Shown here piece after piece: positions 9,094-18,241 of a DNA stretch of 64,000 nt (positions are counted from its first letter, which is position 1; the number at the start of each line of letters is the position of its first letter). Below the pieces are notes generated by a model. It was given only the letters and a program-made list of their open reading frames with translations. It had not been told where the DNA came from and ran no database searches. Where the stretch lies: the NCBI RefSeq assembly GCF_002798015.1, contig NZ_PGTZ01000009.1:124001-188000 (forward strand), given 5' to 3'. The translations under genes were made by a program, and so were the position numbers. Source of the stretch: Luteimicrobium subarcticum. GTDB lineage: Bacteria > Actinomycetota > Actinomycetes > Actinomycetales > Cellulomonadaceae.

Positions 9094-9894
9094 ATGACCA
9101 CACCACGCACCCCTGCCTCCCCGGTCGCCGTGACGCTCGTCGGCGGCCCCACCGTCCTGCTGGAGCACGCGGGCCTCCGCGTCCTCAGCGACCCCACCTT
9201 CGACGCCCCGCGCCAGTACGAGGGCCGCGCGGTCCTCACGAAGCTCACCGGACCCGCGGTCCCGGCTGCGGCCGTCCTGCCCGTCGACGTGGTCCTCGTG
9301 TCGCACGACCAGCACGCCGACAACCTCGACGTCGCCGGCCGCGCGCTGGTCGAGGAGGCGCTCGCCGCGGGACGTCCCGTGCTCTCGACCCCGCGCGCGG
9401 CCGAGCGCATCCCGGGCGTCACGGGCCTCGCGCCGTGGGAGTCGTGGGACTCCCGGACGACCCCGTCCACGCGGATCACGGCGGTGCCCGCGCTCCACGG
9501 GCCGCCGGGGGCCGACGCGGACGCGCTGAGCGGGCCGGTCACCGGTTTCGTCCTCGAGGCGCCGGAGCAGCCGACCGTCTACGTCTCGGGCGACAACGCG
9601 TCGCTCGAGCACGTGCGCGAGGTCGGCGAGCGGTTCGCGGTCGACGTGGCGGTCCTGCACGCCGGGGCCGCTCGGGTCCCGCGCCACCCGGGCGCCACGC
9701 TGACGCTCGACGCGGCGGCGACCGTCGCGGCCGCCCGGCTGCTCCCGGGGGCGACGGTCGTCCCCGTGCACGCCGACTCGTGGGCGCACTTCAGCGAGGA
9801 CGTGGACGCCGTGCGCCGTGCGTTCGCCGACGCCGGGCTCAGCGACCGTCTGCACCCGCTGCAGGCAAGGGTCCGCTCGACGATCGAGCGCTGA
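9094..9894 (+). CDS. MBL-fold metallohydrolase, UlaG-like
   Basis: Metallo-beta-lactamase-fold protein (266 aa) with a single domain and no signal peptide. The metal motif usually written HxHxDH reads SHDQHADNLD here. The second His is replaced by Gln and the last by Asn, so metal binding may be altered. SGDNAS and VPVHADSW near the C-terminus are the later fold motifs. The substrate is unknown. It is divergent from the GlxA-type regulator. Its 3' end overlaps the convergent NUDIX gene by 56 nt. Confidence 0.8.
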   Translation: MTTPRTPASPVAVTLVGGPTVLLEHAGLRVLSDPTFDAPRQYEGRAVLTKLTGPAVPAAAVLPVDVVLVSHDQHADNLDVAGRALVEEALAAGRPVLSTPRAAERIPGVTGLAPWESWDSRTTPSTRITAVPALHGPPGADADALSGPVTGFVLEAPEQPTVYVSGDNASLEHVREVGERFAVDVAVLHAGAARVPRHPGATLTLDAAATVAAARLLPGATVVPVHADSWAHFSEDVDAVRRAFADAGLSDRLHPLQARVRSTIER

Positions 9895-10441
9895 GCCGGG
9901 CGCGCGCGACGGCCCGGGCGACCCGGCCGGGCAGGTTGTCGGGCGCGTCGGACGGCAGCGCGTCGACGGGGAACCAGCGCACGTCCTCGCTCTCGTCGCT
10001 CACCACCACGGGGGCGTCGGGCGACGCGACGGCGACGAACGCGACGTCCCAGTGGGTGCGGCACGTCCCGAACGCGGCGGCGAGGTCGTGCCGGTCGACG
10101 TCGGACGGCGCGCCGGACGCGAGCCGGAGCGAGGTCAGACCGGACTCCTCGCGGGCCTCGCGCAGCGCGGCGGCGGCCAGCGTCGCGTCGTCGTCCTCGA
10201 CGTGGCCGCCGAGCTGCACCCAGAACCGGCCCTTGCGGTGGTAGCAGAGGAGCACGTGGGTGAGGTCGTCCGACAGCACGACGCAGCTCGCGGTGAGGTG
10301 CTGCGCGCCGCCCTCGCGCCGGAGGGCGGCGTCGCCGTGCGCGGCCACGAACGCGACGTACTCGCCGCGGAGGTCCTGCTGCCCGGGGGCGTCCCAGGCG
10401 CGGAGCAGGTCGAGGACGGCGGGGTGGCGGTCAGCGGTCAT
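9839..10441 (-). CDS. NUDIX hydrolase
   Basis: NUDIX protein of 200 aa with the box GGHVEDDD...LREAREESGL around residues 78-100. This is the variant box with one extra residue seen in a common actinobacterial subfamily whose core reads GGH. The long N-terminal helix and the tail fit that subfamily. The substrate is unassigned. TAGGTT stands 6 nt before the ATG (leaderless). It faces away from the SAM riboswitch and metF. Confidence 0.85.
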   Translation of the reverse strand: MTADRHPAVLDLLRAWDAPGQQDLRGEYVAFVAAHGDAALRREGGAQHLTASCVVLSDDLTHVLLCYHRKGRFWVQLGGHVEDDDATLAAAALREAREESGLTSLRLASGAPSDVDRHDLAAAFGTCRTHWDVAFVAVASPDAPVVVSDESEDVRWFPVDALPSDAPDNLPGRVARAVARARLSARSSSGPLPAAGADGR

Positions 10442-10540
10442 CCAGGCAACCTAGCGCCGGCGCCACCTCGCACCGGTTCACGGTGTCTCAGCGGGCGGAC
10501 AGCCCCTGTCCCGCATGGTGACGCCCGCCTACGCTGGTCG

Positions 10541-10641
10541 GACCATCCAGAGCGGTCGAGAGTCCTGGCTCGTCGACGCCGCAGCAACCCCCCAACGGAA
10601 GCCTCCCGCGGGGAAGGGTGCTTCAGCCAGGTCCGATGGAG
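10541..10641 (+). promoter_or_regulatory. SAM-I (S-box) riboswitch
   Basis: P1 is formed by CCATC (10543-10547) and GATGG (10635-10639). Conserved S-box pieces follow in order: an AGAG after P1, a GCAACC joining segment at about 10573, and GGTGCTTCAGCCAG before the 3' P1 strand. Binding of S-adenosylmethionine would reduce expression of metF-metE downstream. A GACC...GGTC segment between the aptamer and the metF ATG could be the expression platform, hiding the ribosome site. The call rests on motif order; a covariance search was not possible. Confidence 0.85.
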
Positions 10642-10687
10642 AGACCGTGTTTCTTGAGGCAACTTCCTTCGTGGTCGTGAGACTCGC

Positions 10688-11749
10688 ATGAGCGTCGGAC
10701 CCGCGATCGCGCGCGCCGGCTCCGGCACCGCGCCCCGGCCCACCGTGAGCTTCGAGCTCATGCCGCCGCGCAACCCCGCGGCCGCGCCCAAGTTCTGGGA
10801 CACCGCCACCCGGCTCGTCGCCGCGCGCCCCGACTTCGTCTCCGTGACCTACGGCGCGGCCGGCAACGACCGCGACACCGCGCGCCACGTCGTCGCCCGG
10901 CTCATCCGCGAGACGCCCGTCGTCCCCGTCGCGCACCTCACGTGCGTGGGCGCCGCGCGCGGCGACGTCGCCGAGGTCATCGACGACTTCCTCGCCGACG
11001 GCGTGCGGTCGTTCCTCGCGCTGCGCGGCGACCCGCCCGTCGACAAGCCCGACTGGGCGCCCGCGCCCGACGGCCTGCGCTCGTCCGACGACCTCGTGCA
11101 CCTGCTCCGTGAGGTCGAGGCGCGCCGCTGCGCGAGCCACCCCGGCGACGCGCTCCGGGGCGCGCACCGCCCGCTGACCATCGCGGTCGCGGCGTTCCCC
11201 GCGGGCAACCTCGCGGCGGGCACGACGCGCGCCCAGGAGGTCCAGCGCCTGCTCGAGAAGGAGCAGGCGGGGGCCGACTTCGCCATCACGCAGATCTGCT
11301 ACGAGCCCGAGACCTACACGGGCTTCGTCGACGAGGCGCGCGCCGCCGGCGTCACGATCCCGATCCTCGCGGGCATCCTGCCCATGACCGAGCCCCGCCG
11401 CCTGCACCGCGTCGAGGAGCTCACCGGCGTGCCCGTGCCGCAGCACGTCCTGCCCGCGCTCGAGGCCGCGGACGACGACGCCGCGCGCCACGCCATCGGC
11501 GTCCGGCACACCGTCGACCTCGCGCAGGCCGTCCTCGACGCGGGAGCGCCGGGCCTGCACGTCTACACGTTCAACAAGCACCACGCAGCACTTGACCTGC
11601 TCGAGGGCGTACACCTCGGCGGCAGGGGGACGGACGACACGTCCGACCTCCTGGACCTGGCCAGCGGGCCGTGGGTCAGGGACCACCACCCCCACGACGT
11701 GCCCGGAAGCCACGACATGGCGTCCGCGAAGGGCACGGGAGACGGATGA
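10688..11749 (+). CDS. metF: methylenetetrahydrofolate reductase
   Basis: Reduces 5,10-methylene-THF to 5-methyl-THF, the methyl donor for methionine. It is a TIM barrel with the FELMPPRN start, SVTYGAAG, HLTCVG, ALRGDPP and the FAITQICYE flavin-site motif, all in family order. The 353 aa include a C-terminal tail of about 40 residues rich in Asp/His. The ATG at 10688 follows the SAM riboswitch, and metE begins 7 nt after the stop, so both enzymes of the methyl-transfer step are made from one riboswitch-controlled message. Confidence 0.95.
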   Translation: MSVGPAIARAGSGTAPRPTVSFELMPPRNPAAAPKFWDTATRLVAARPDFVSVTYGAAGNDRDTARHVVARLIRETPVVPVAHLTCVGAARGDVAEVIDDFLADGVRSFLALRGDPPVDKPDWAPAPDGLRSSDDLVHLLREVEARRCASHPGDALRGAHRPLTIAVAAFPAGNLAAGTTRAQEVQRLLEKEQAGADFAITQICYEPETYTGFVDEARAAGVTIPILAGILPMTEPRRLHRVEELTGVPVPQHVLPALEAADDDAARHAIGVRHTVDLAQAVLDAGAPGLHVYTFNKHHAALDLLEGVHLGGRGTDDTSDLLDLASGPWVRDHHPHDVPGSHDMASAKGTGDG

Positions 11750-11755
11750 CCCCTG

Positions 11756-14161
11756 ATGTCACAGTCCACGACCACCACCGGATCGCCCGCTGAGGCGAAC
11801 ACGGCGACCTTCCCCGCGGCCACGGTTCTCGGCTACCCGAGGATCGGGCCGAACCGCGAGCTGAAGCGCGCGCTCGAGTCCTTCTGGGCGGCGCGCACGG
11901 ACGTGCCCGCGCTCGAGGACGCGGCGGCCACCCTGCGCACCCGGACGCGCGCCCGGCTCGCCGAGCTCGGCCTCGCCCGCACGGGCGGCGCCGTCCCCGA
12001 GGCGTCGTCGTTCTACGACCAGGTGCTCGACGCGTCGTACGCGCTGGGTGCCCTGCCGGCCCGCTTCGACGGGCTCGCCGGGCTCGACCTGTACTTCGCG
12101 GCGGCGCGCGGCACGTCGGGCGACGCGGGCGAGCGCGCGCCGCTCGAGATGACCAAGTGGTTCGACACGAACTACCACTACCTCGTGCCCGAGATCGGTC
12201 CCGGCACGACGTTCCGCCTCGACGCGAGCCGGTTCGTCGGACCGGTGCGCGAGGCCGCGGCGGAGGGGCTCGACACGCGTCCCGTCGTCGTCGGTCCGGT
12301 CACGTACCTGCTGCTGTCGAAGGCCGCGGACGACGCCCCGGCCGGCTTCGAGCCGCTGTCCCGCCTCGGTGACCTGCTGCCCGTCTACGCCGAGCTGCTG
12401 CGCGAGCTCCGCGCCGCGGGGGCGAGCTGGGTGCAGCTCGACGAGTCCGGCCTGGTCGCCGACCACCTCCTCGACACGGCGACGGTGTCGCCCGCCGACG
12501 TCCACGCGGCCGTCAAGGCCGCCTACCGCGCGCTCGCCACGGACCTCGCCGCGGGCGTCGACCGTCCCGCGATCCTGCTCCAGGCGTCGTACGGCGACCT
12601 CGGTACCGCGTGGCCCGTCGTCGCCGCGACGGACGTCGAGGCCGTCGCGGTCGACCTGGTCCGCGGCGCGCTGCCGGCGGCGCCCGTCCCCGGGCTCGAG
12701 ACCAAGACCGTCGTCGCGGGCGTGGTCGACGGCCACAACATCTGGCGCGCGGACCTCGGCGCGAAGGCCGACCTGGTGGACGCGGTCGCCGCAGCCACCG
12801 GTGCGGGCGCGGTCGCGGTCGGCACGTCGACGTCGCTGCAGCACGTCCCGCACGACGTCGAGCCGGAGTCCTGGGACGACGGCACCGCCGCGGGCGCCGA
12901 GCTCGACGCCAACCTGCACGCGTGGCTCGCGTTCGCGGACCAGAAGGTCGGCGAGGTCGTCGCCCTCGGCACCGCGCTCACCGACGGCCGCGACGCGGTC
13001 GCCGACGTCCTGGCGGCGGCGTCGGCCGCGGTGGCCGGTCGACGGGACGCCGCGGGCGTGCGCGTCGACGCCGTCCGCGCCCGGACCGCCGCGCTGCAGC
13101 CGGGCGACTTCGAGCGCGGCGCGCACGCCGAGCGCGTCACGGCGCAGCGCGAACGCCTGGGCCTCCCTGCCCTGCCGACGACGACCATCGGGTCGTTCCC
13201 GCAGACGGTCGAGATCCGCCGGGCCCGGGCCGCGCACGCCCGCGGCGAGCTCACGACCGACGCGTACGAGCAGGCGATGCGCGACGAGATCGCCCGCGTG
13301 GTCACGCTGCAGGAGGAGCTCGGGCTCGACGTCCTCGTGCACGGCGAGGCGGAGCGCAACGACATGGTGCAGTACTTCGCGGAGCTGCTCGACGGCTTCG
13401 CGGTGACCACGAACGGCTGGGTGCAGTCGTACGGCTCGCGCTGCACGCGCCCGTCGATCCTGTGGGGCGACGTGTCGCGCCCGGAGCCGATGACGGTCCG
13501 CTGGGCGCAGTACGCGCAGTCGCTCACCGAGAAGCCGGTCAAGGGCATGCTCACGGGCCCGGTGACGATCATGGCGTGGTCGTTCGTGCGCGACGACGTG
13601 CCGCTCGCCGAGACCGCGAACCAGATCGGGCTCGCCCTGCGCGACGAGGTCGTGGACCTCGAGGCGGCGGGCATCGCCGTCGTGCAGGTCGACGAGCCCG
13701 CGCTGCGCGAGCTCCTGCCGCTGCGGCAGGCCGACCAGGCGGCGTACCTCGACTGGTCGGTCGGGTCGTTCCGCCTGGCCACCGCGGGCGTCCGCCCCGA
13801 CACGCAGGTGCACACGCACCTGTGCTACTCGGAGTTCGGCGAGGTCATCGGCGCGATCGACGGCCTCGACGCGGACGTCACCTCGATCGAGGCGGCGCGT
13901 TCCCGGATGGAGGTCGTGCCCGAGCTGCAGGACGCCGGCTTCTCACGGGGCGTCGGGCCGGGCGTCTACGACATCCACAGCCCCCGCGTCCCGTCGGTCG
14001 CAGAGGTCACCGAGCTGCTCGAGCTCGCGGTGAAGTCGGTCGACCCGAACCTGCTGTGGGTCAACCCGGACTGCGGCCTCAAGACGCGCGGCTACGCGGA
14101 GACGACCCCGTCGCTCGCGCACCTCGTGGAGGCCGCGCACGCGGTCCGCGCGACCCTCTGA
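11756..14161 (+). CDS. metE: cobalamin-independent methionine synthase
   Basis: Transfers the methyl group of 5-methyl-THF polyglutamate to homocysteine without B12. It is 801 aa, slightly longer than the usual ~760. The N-terminal half begins [18 protein letters not shown]. The C-terminal catalytic half has IGSFPQT, the zinc ligands [10 protein letters not shown] and NPDCGLKTR, and [10 protein letters not shown]. It lies 7 nt behind metF under the SAM-I riboswitch. A strong hairpin follows at 14170. Confidence 0.96.
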   Translation: MSQSTTTTGSPAEANTATFPAATVLGYPRIGPNRELKRALESFWAARTDVPALEDAAATLRTRTRARLAELGLARTGGAVPEASSFYDQVLDASYALGALPARFDGLAGLDLYFAAARGTSGDAGERAPLEMTKWFDTNYHYLVPEIGPGTTFRLDASRFVGPVREAAAEGLDTRPVVVGPVTYLLLSKAADDAPAGFEPLSRLGDLLPVYAELLRELRAAGASWVQLDESGLVADHLLDTATVSPADVHAAVKAAYRALATDLAAGVDRPAILLQASYGDLGTAWPVVAATDVEAVAVDLVRGALPAAPVPGLETKTVVAGVVDGHNIWRADLGAKADLVDAVAAATGAGAVAVGTSTSLQHVPHDVEPESWDDGTAAGAELDANLHAWLAFADQKVGEVVALGTALTDGRDAVADVLAAASAAVAGRRDAAGVRVDAVRARTAALQPGDFERGAHAERVTAQRERLGLPALPTTTIGSFPQTVEIRRARAAHARGELTTDAYEQAMRDEIARVVTLQEELGLDVLVHGEAERNDMVQYFAELLDGFAVTTNGWVQSYGSRCTRPSILWGDVSRPEPMTVRWAQYAQSLTEKPVKGMLTGPVTIMAWSFVRDDVPLAETANQIGLALRDEVVDLEAAGIAVVQVDEPALRELLPLRQADQAAYLDWSVGSFRLATAGVRPDTQVHTHLCYSEFGEVIGAIDGLDADVTSIEAARSRMEVVPELQDAGFSRGVGPGVYDIHSPRVPSVAEVTELLELAVKSVDPNLLWVNPDCGLKTRGYAETTPSLAHLVEAAHAVRATL

Positions 14162-14169
14162 GCGCAGGT

Positions 14170-14202
14170 CGGGCCGGGCACGCGCGCAGCGTGCCCGGCC
14201 CG
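14170..14202 (+). terminator. metFE terminator
   Basis: A perfect 14-bp stem: CGGGCCGGGCACGC (14170-14183) pairs with GCGTGCCCGGCCCG (14189-14202) across a 5-nt loop. It begins 9 nt after the metE stop and also faces the convergent small membrane-protein gene. Confidence 0.75.
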
Positions 14203-14230
14203 TTCGCGACGTGTCAGCGCTGGTGGGGTG

Positions 14231-14470
14231 TCAGCGCTTGTGGAAGGTCATCGGCAGCCAGAAGGCCGCCGTCGTGACGACGATCCCGGCGAAGAACAGG
14301 AAGGCGCTCCCCGTGCCGCCGTCCTCGCCCTTCGACGCGGCGCTGCCCATGATGAGGATGCCGGCCACGAACAGGACGAGAGTGATCAGGAACAGCGGGA
14401 TCGCGCCCGCGTTGCGGGGGGTGCGGTGGACGGTGAAGTCCTCGCGGACCTCGGGCTGCTGAGTCGACAT
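14231..14470 (-). CDS. small two-helix membrane protein, 79 aa
   Basis: Unknown protein with a soluble N-terminus of about 22 residues, then two hydrophobic helices (residues 22-41 and 55-73) separated by a charged SKGEDGG loop, and the end FHKR. Both termini are predicted inside. The ATG at 14470 is the only sensible start. It is convergent with metE and divergent from the PhzF-like gene. No function is assigned. Confidence 0.65.
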   Translation of the reverse strand: MSTQQPEVREDFTVHRTPRNAGAIPLFLITLVLFVAGILIMGSAASKGEDGGTGSAFLFFAGIVVTTAAFWLPMTFHKR

Positions 14471-14521
14471 GGCACAACGGTATCCCCTGTATCGCCTGGT
14501 GCCGGCTGCGAGGATCGGGGG

Positions 14522-15400
14522 ATGACGCACACCTTCTCGCAGGTCGACGTGTTCACGGCTGTCCCTTATCTCGGTAACCCGGTGGCGGTGGTGCACGACG
14601 CGGACGGGCTCTCCGACGCCGACATGGCCGCGTTCGCACGCTGGACGAATCTGTCGGAGACGACGTTCCTGCTGCAGCCGTCCGGGGAGGGTGCGGCGGC
14701 GGGCGCGGACTACCGCCTGCGCATCTTCACGCCGACGGGCGAGCTGCCGTTCGCCGGCCACCCGACGGTCGGCTCGTGCCACGCCTGGCTCGCCGCGGGC
14801 GGTGTGCCGGCCCGGGACGGCGTGGTCGGCCAGGAGTGCGGTGTGGGCGTCGTCGCGATCCGGCGGTCGGTCGCAGCGGGCGGCGGTGAGCGGCTGGCGT
14901 TCGCGGCACCGGGGCTGCGGCGGGACGAGCCGGTGGCGGACGACGTCCTGGCGCGGCTCGTGACGGCGCTCGGCGTCCCCGCGGACGCCGTCGTCGATCA
15001 CCGCGTCCTGGACAACGGGCCCGAGTGGACGGTCGTGCTGCTCGACTCGGCCGAGCGGGTGCTGGCGCTCGCGCCGGACTGGTCGGGCGTCCGGGACGAC
15101 GTGCGTGCGGTCGGCGTGGTGGCTCCCGCCCCCGAGGGCGCGGGGGTCGCGTTCGAGGTACGCGGGTTCGCGCTCGACATGGGCATCCCGGAGGACCCGG
15201 TGACGGGCAGCCTCAACGCGTCGGTCGGCCAGTGGCTGCAGTCCGTGGACCGCGCCCCGGCGTCCTACGTCGCGGCGCAGGGGGCGCGGCTCGGGCGCGC
15301 GGGGCGCGTGCACGTCACGCGGGACGCGGAGGGGACGGTGTGGGTCGGGGGCGACGCGGTGACGTGCATCCGGGGCGAGGTGCTGATCCCCGCCCACTGA
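14522..15400 (+). CDS. PhzF-family epimerase/isomerase
   Basis: Protein of 292 aa of the PhzF/diaminopimelate-epimerase-like fold. The N-terminus VDVFTAVPYLGNPVAVV, the catalytic region NLSETTF, RIFTPTGELPFAGHPT and the C-terminal EDPVTGSLNASVG are diagnostic. The reaction is probably an isomerisation or hydrogen shift; most family members outside phenazine loci have no known substrate, and no phenazine genes are nearby. GAGGAT lies 6 nt before the ATG and could be a -10 or a ribosome site. Confidence 0.88.
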   Translation: MTHTFSQVDVFTAVPYLGNPVAVVHDADGLSDADMAAFARWTNLSETTFLLQPSGEGAAAGADYRLRIFTPTGELPFAGHPTVGSCHAWLAAGGVPARDGVVGQECGVGVVAIRRSVAAGGGERLAFAAPGLRRDEPVADDVLARLVTALGVPADAVVDHRVLDNGPEWTVVLLDSAERVLALAPDWSGVRDDVRAVGVVAPAPEGAGVAFEVRGFALDMGIPEDPVTGSLNASVGQWLQSVDRAPASYVAAQGARLGRAGRVHVTRDAEGTVWVGGDAVTCIRGEVLIPAH

Positions 15401-15527
15401 TCCGCGCGCACCTGGCCGCGCGACCCGTCTGCACGCCCTCGCCCGGGGGCGGACTCTCGTGCGTCCGACCTCGCCGACGGGGGCCTTCGCGGCCCAGACC
15501 CCGTCCGTGAGGGCCTAGTCTCGGAGC

Positions 15528-15692
15528 ATGGCCAGCACGGACACGGACGGCTCCCCGCCGGCCGGGCGACGCCGAGGTCGCGACGTCGACCTCGCGACGC
15601 TCGAGGCGCTCTCCCGCCCGTCGCGGGTCCGCCTGTGGGACCTGCTGGTCGTCGGCGTCCCACCGGTGCCGCCTCGCGGCGCGTCGGCGTGA
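15528..15692 (+). CDS. 54-aa protein resembling a truncated ArsR N-terminus
   Basis: A short ORF from an ATG that sits exactly 6 nt after TAGTCT, a good leaderless promoter. Its stop overlaps the next gene's start as GTGA, implying translational coupling. The stretch DLATLEALSRPSRVRLWDLL looks like the first helices of an ArsR-type winged helix, after which the sequence becomes Val/Pro-rich and ends. It is either a remnant of a regulator or a small coupling peptide. Function unknown. Confidence 0.45.
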   Translation: MASTDTDGSPPAGRRRGRDVDLATLEALSRPSRVRLWDLLVVGVPPVPPRGASA

Positions 15693-16297
15693 CCGTCCTG
15701 GGGGCCGACGACGACGTGGTCGCCGCGCTGGGTCACGTCCCGCGGCGGGTCGCGGTGGCCGGGGTGTCGGGGTCGGGCAAGACGACGCTCGCAGGACGCG
15801 TGGGCGCCGTGCTCGGGCTGCCGCACACGGAGATCGACGGTCTCTTCCACGGTCCGGGCTGGACGCGCCGACCGGAGTTCCTCGACGACGTGGCCGCGCT
15901 GCTCGCCCAGGACGCGTGGGCGGTCGAGTACCAGTACCGCCAGGTCCGTCCGCGGATCGCGGAGCGGGCCGAGGTCGTGGTGTGGCTCGACCTGCCGACA
16001 CGGGTGACGATGTGGCAGGTGGTGGTCCGGACGGTCCGGCGGCGCGTGCGGCGCGTCGAGCTGTGGAACGGGAACCTGGAGCCGCCGCTGTGGACGCTCG
16101 TGCGGCGGTCGGACGAGAACATCGTCTGGTGGTCGTGGAGCACCCGGCGGTCGCTCGACGGGCTCGACGCGCACCTGGCCGCTGAGCACCCTCACCTGGT
16201 GGTCGTGCGGCTGCGCAGCCACCGCGCGGCGGACCGCTGGCTGCGGCGGCTCGGGGCGTCTGCAGGGAGCGCGGCGGACCGACCCGGTCAGGGGTAG
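15689..16297 (+). CDS. P-loop nucleotide kinase-like protein (FlaR/adenylate kinase type)
   Basis: A 202-aa protein starting with GTG in the GTGA overlap with the 54-aa ORF. The P-loop GVSGSGKTTLA is near residue 30, a substrate-like EIDGLFHGPGW near residue 52, and VVWLDLPTRVT serves as a Walker-B-like strand. Arg-rich lid segments (RRRVRR) follow. This matches the topology-modulation/adenylate-kinase-related group, whose substrates are mostly unknown. The last 10 nt overlap the convergent NUDIX gene. Confidence 0.75.
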   Translation: MTVLGADDDVVAALGHVPRRVAVAGVSGSGKTTLAGRVGAVLGLPHTEIDGLFHGPGWTRRPEFLDDVAALLAQDAWAVEYQYRQVRPRIAERAEVVVWLDLPTRVTMWQVVVRTVRRRVRRVELWNGNLEPPLWTLVRRSDENIVWWSWSTRRSLDGLDAHLAAEHPHLVVVRLRSHRAADRWLRRLGASAGSAADRPGQG

Positions 16298-16734
16298 CGC
16301 GCGACGAGCGCCTCGACGATCGGGACGTCGCCGTCCAGCCACGGGACGTCGAACCAGTGCCCGCGCGGCAGCCACCGGATCTCGTCGTGCACCTCGATGG
16401 CCGCGGGCTCACCCACCACGACGCGGGCCAGCCACAGACGCATGACGTGACGCTCGGTGATCGGCCAGGCGCCGTCGTCCGGCCCGGTCACCTCGTCGAA
16501 CAGCTCGACCTGGACCCCGAGCTCCTCGACGAGCTCGCGCCGCAGCGCCTGCTCGGGCGTCTCGCCGTCGTCGACCTTGCCGCCGGGGAACTCCCAGCGG
16601 CCCGCGAGCTCGACCGGTCGGGACCGGCGGCCCGCCAGCAGCGTCGTCGGTGACGCAGGGTCGTCGACGAGGGCAGCGGCCACGACGAGACGTCGTGCTG
16701 TCGCGTCAGGTGCTGTCGCGTCAGGTGCAGTCAC
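16288..16734 (-). CDS. MutT-like NUDIX pyrophosphohydrolase
   Basis: Probable 8-oxo-dGTP or other NTP pyrophosphatase of 148 aa. The NUDIX box is canonical (GGKVDDGETPEQALRRELVEE), preceded by LAGRWEFPG. A GTG at 16734 is chosen because the upstream extension (to 16797) is Gly/Pro-rich. The N-terminus contains a tandem 15-bp duplication that encodes APDAT twice, a recent slippage product. It may sanitise the nucleotide pool. Confidence 0.85.
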   Translation of the reverse strand: MTAPDATAPDATARRLVVAAALVDDPASPTTLLAGRRSRPVELAGRWEFPGGKVDDGETPEQALRRELVEELGVQVELFDEVTGPDDGAWPITERHVMRLWLARVVVGEPAAIEVHDEIRWLPRGHWFDVPWLDGDVPIVEALVARYP

Positions 16735-16769
16735 GCCGGCAAGTCTCGCACCCGGGGACGTGCCCCCCG

Positions 16770-17003
16770 TCAGCGCAGGCCGACCTCGCGCGCCCACTCG
16801 AGCGCCTCGGCACGCGTGGAGACACCGATCTTGCGGTACAGGCTGCGGACCTGCGACTTGATCGTGTTGCGCGTGACGAAGAGCTGGGTCGCGACCTGCT
16901 CCAGGGTGATGTCCTCCGACAGGTGCGACAGGACGACGCGCTCACGCCGGGTGAGCGGGGTGGCCAGGTCGGTCGCGGGGCGGGAGAGCTCCATGATGCT
17001 CAT
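16770..17003 (-). CDS. stand-alone LuxR-type HTH protein, 77 aa
   Basis: Almost the entire protein is a GerE/LuxR DNA-binding domain: LTRRERVVLSHLSEDITLEQ, then VTRNTIKSQVRSLYRKIGV as recognition helix. There is no receiver or ligand domain. A strong GGAGG lies 7 nt before the ATG. Free-standing LuxR HTH proteins exist in actinobacteria, but their signals are mostly unknown. The final residues run into the MutT upstream region on the same strand. Confidence 0.82.
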   Translation of the reverse strand: MSIMELSRPATDLATPLTRRERVVLSHLSEDITLEQVATQLFVTRNTIKSQVRSLYRKIGVSTRAEALEWAREVGLR

Positions 17004-17296
17004 CAGATCCTCCAGGTGTGCTGCCGGGCCGCCGGGAAACGGCCCGACCAGCCAGAACGGTCTTGGTACTGGGAGAGACGACGCCGGTCATCGTTCATGA
17101 CGCGACTTCGCCGAACTTTTTTCTCGAGCTGGAGATCGTCCGCCGCCCACGGACGCCCCTGTCCGCACAAGCCCCAGTTTTTCAATGAACTCGCACGTTC
17201 AGCCACCGGTGCGTTACCGGATCGTGATGTCCACCGTTGTTCGGAGCGGTCGCCGGTCCGGACGGGTCGCCCGGTGCACGGATCTAGGCTGGCCCG
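17004..17296. other. intergenic region between luxR-type gene and aldo/keto reductase
   Basis: No coding sequence seen. It contains short A/T-rich patches (GAACTTTTTTCTCG near 17115 and CAGTTTTTCAATGAAC near 17174) unlike the rest of the locus; they probably belong to the promoter of the small LuxR-type gene. TAGGCT at 17285-17290 is the -10 of the aldo/keto reductase. Confidence 0.45.
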
Positions 17297-18232
17297 GTGC
17301 GCCACGTCGTCCTCGGTCCCACCGGCCTGGTCGTCCCCGAGATCTCGGTGGGCGCGGCGACGTGGTGGGACGACGCCGGCGTGCCCGTCGAGACGTCGGA
17401 CGCCCTCGCTCGACGGGTCCTGAGCGGCGCTCGCGCCGACGACCCGCGGTACCTCGACACGTCGAACAACTACGGGGCCGGCGAGAGCGAGCGCCGCATC
17501 GGGCGCGTCCTGCGATCACTCGGTGGCGTGCCCGACGGCGCGACGATCCAGACGAAGGCCGACCGCGACATGGCGACGGGCGACTTCTCCGGGACGCGGG
17601 TGCGGCGCTCGCTCGAGGAGTCGATGGAACGTCTCGGCGTCGACCGGCTGCCGCTCGTGTTCCTGCACGACCCGGAGAACGTCGCGTGGAACGCGGCCTG
17701 GTCCGCGGACGGCGCGGTCGCCGCACTCGTGGCCGCGCGCGACGAGGGGATCGTCGGGCACCTCGGGATCTCGGGCGGACCGGTCGGCATGCTCGCCGAC
17801 TACGTGCGCACCGGCGTCTTCGACGTGCTGATCACGCACAACCGGTGGACGCTCGTCGACCGCGGCGCGGACGCCCTGCTGACGCTCGCCCGCGACCGCG
17901 GGCTCGGGGTGCTCAACGCCGCGCCCTACGGCGGCGGGATGCTCACGCGGTGGCCCCTCGACCGGGTGCGCTACGCGTACGGCGACGCGCCGCGCGCCCT
18001 GCTCGACGCGGCCGACGCGATGGGCCGGATCGCCCACGAGGCCGGCGTGCCCTTCGCGGCCGTCGCTCTGCAGCACTCGACGCGGGACCCGCGGATCGAC
18101 TCGACGATCGTCGGGATGCGCGGGGTCGACGACCTGGACGCGACCCTCGCGCTGCTGGACGTGGACGTCCCCGACGACCTGTGGGCCGCGATCGGCGCGG
18201 TCCCGCTCGACCCGTCGACGTTCCAGCGCTGA
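17297..18232 (+). CDS. aldo/keto reductase
   Basis: NAD(P)H-dependent oxidoreductase of the AKR superfamily (311 aa, TIM barrel). The N-terminal GPTGLVVPEISVGAATW, the DTSNNYGAGESERRIGRVL segment with the catalytic Tyr, the K in QTKAD, and HDPE replacing the usual His context are visible, along with a C-terminal cofactor region (IVGMRGVDDLDATLALL). The GTG start stands 6 nt after TAGGCT, so it is leaderless. The substrate is unknown; it resembles L-fucose/galactose dehydrogenase-type AKRs. Confidence 0.85.
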   Translation: MRHVVLGPTGLVVPEISVGAATWWDDAGVPVETSDALARRVLSGARADDPRYLDTSNNYGAGESERRIGRVLRSLGGVPDGATIQTKADRDMATGDFSGTRVRRSLEESMERLGVDRLPLVFLHDPENVAWNAAWSADGAVAALVAARDEGIVGHLGISGGPVGMLADYVRTGVFDVLITHNRWTLVDRGADALLTLARDRGLGVLNAAPYGGGMLTRWPLDRVRYAYGDAPRALLDAADAMGRIAHEAGVPFAAVALQHSTRDPRIDSTIVGMRGVDDLDATLALLDVDVPDDLWAAIGAVPLDPSTFQR

Positions 18233-18241
18233 CCCGACGCG

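Noticed and set aside
11759-13819. 686-aa open frame antisense to metE
   Set aside because: Composition is that of a shadow; metE is unambiguous.
14211-14238. Direct repeat GTGTCAGCGCT at 14211 and 14228
   Set aside because: Short duplication at the 3' end of the small membrane-protein gene; no evidence that it is an att or regulatory site.
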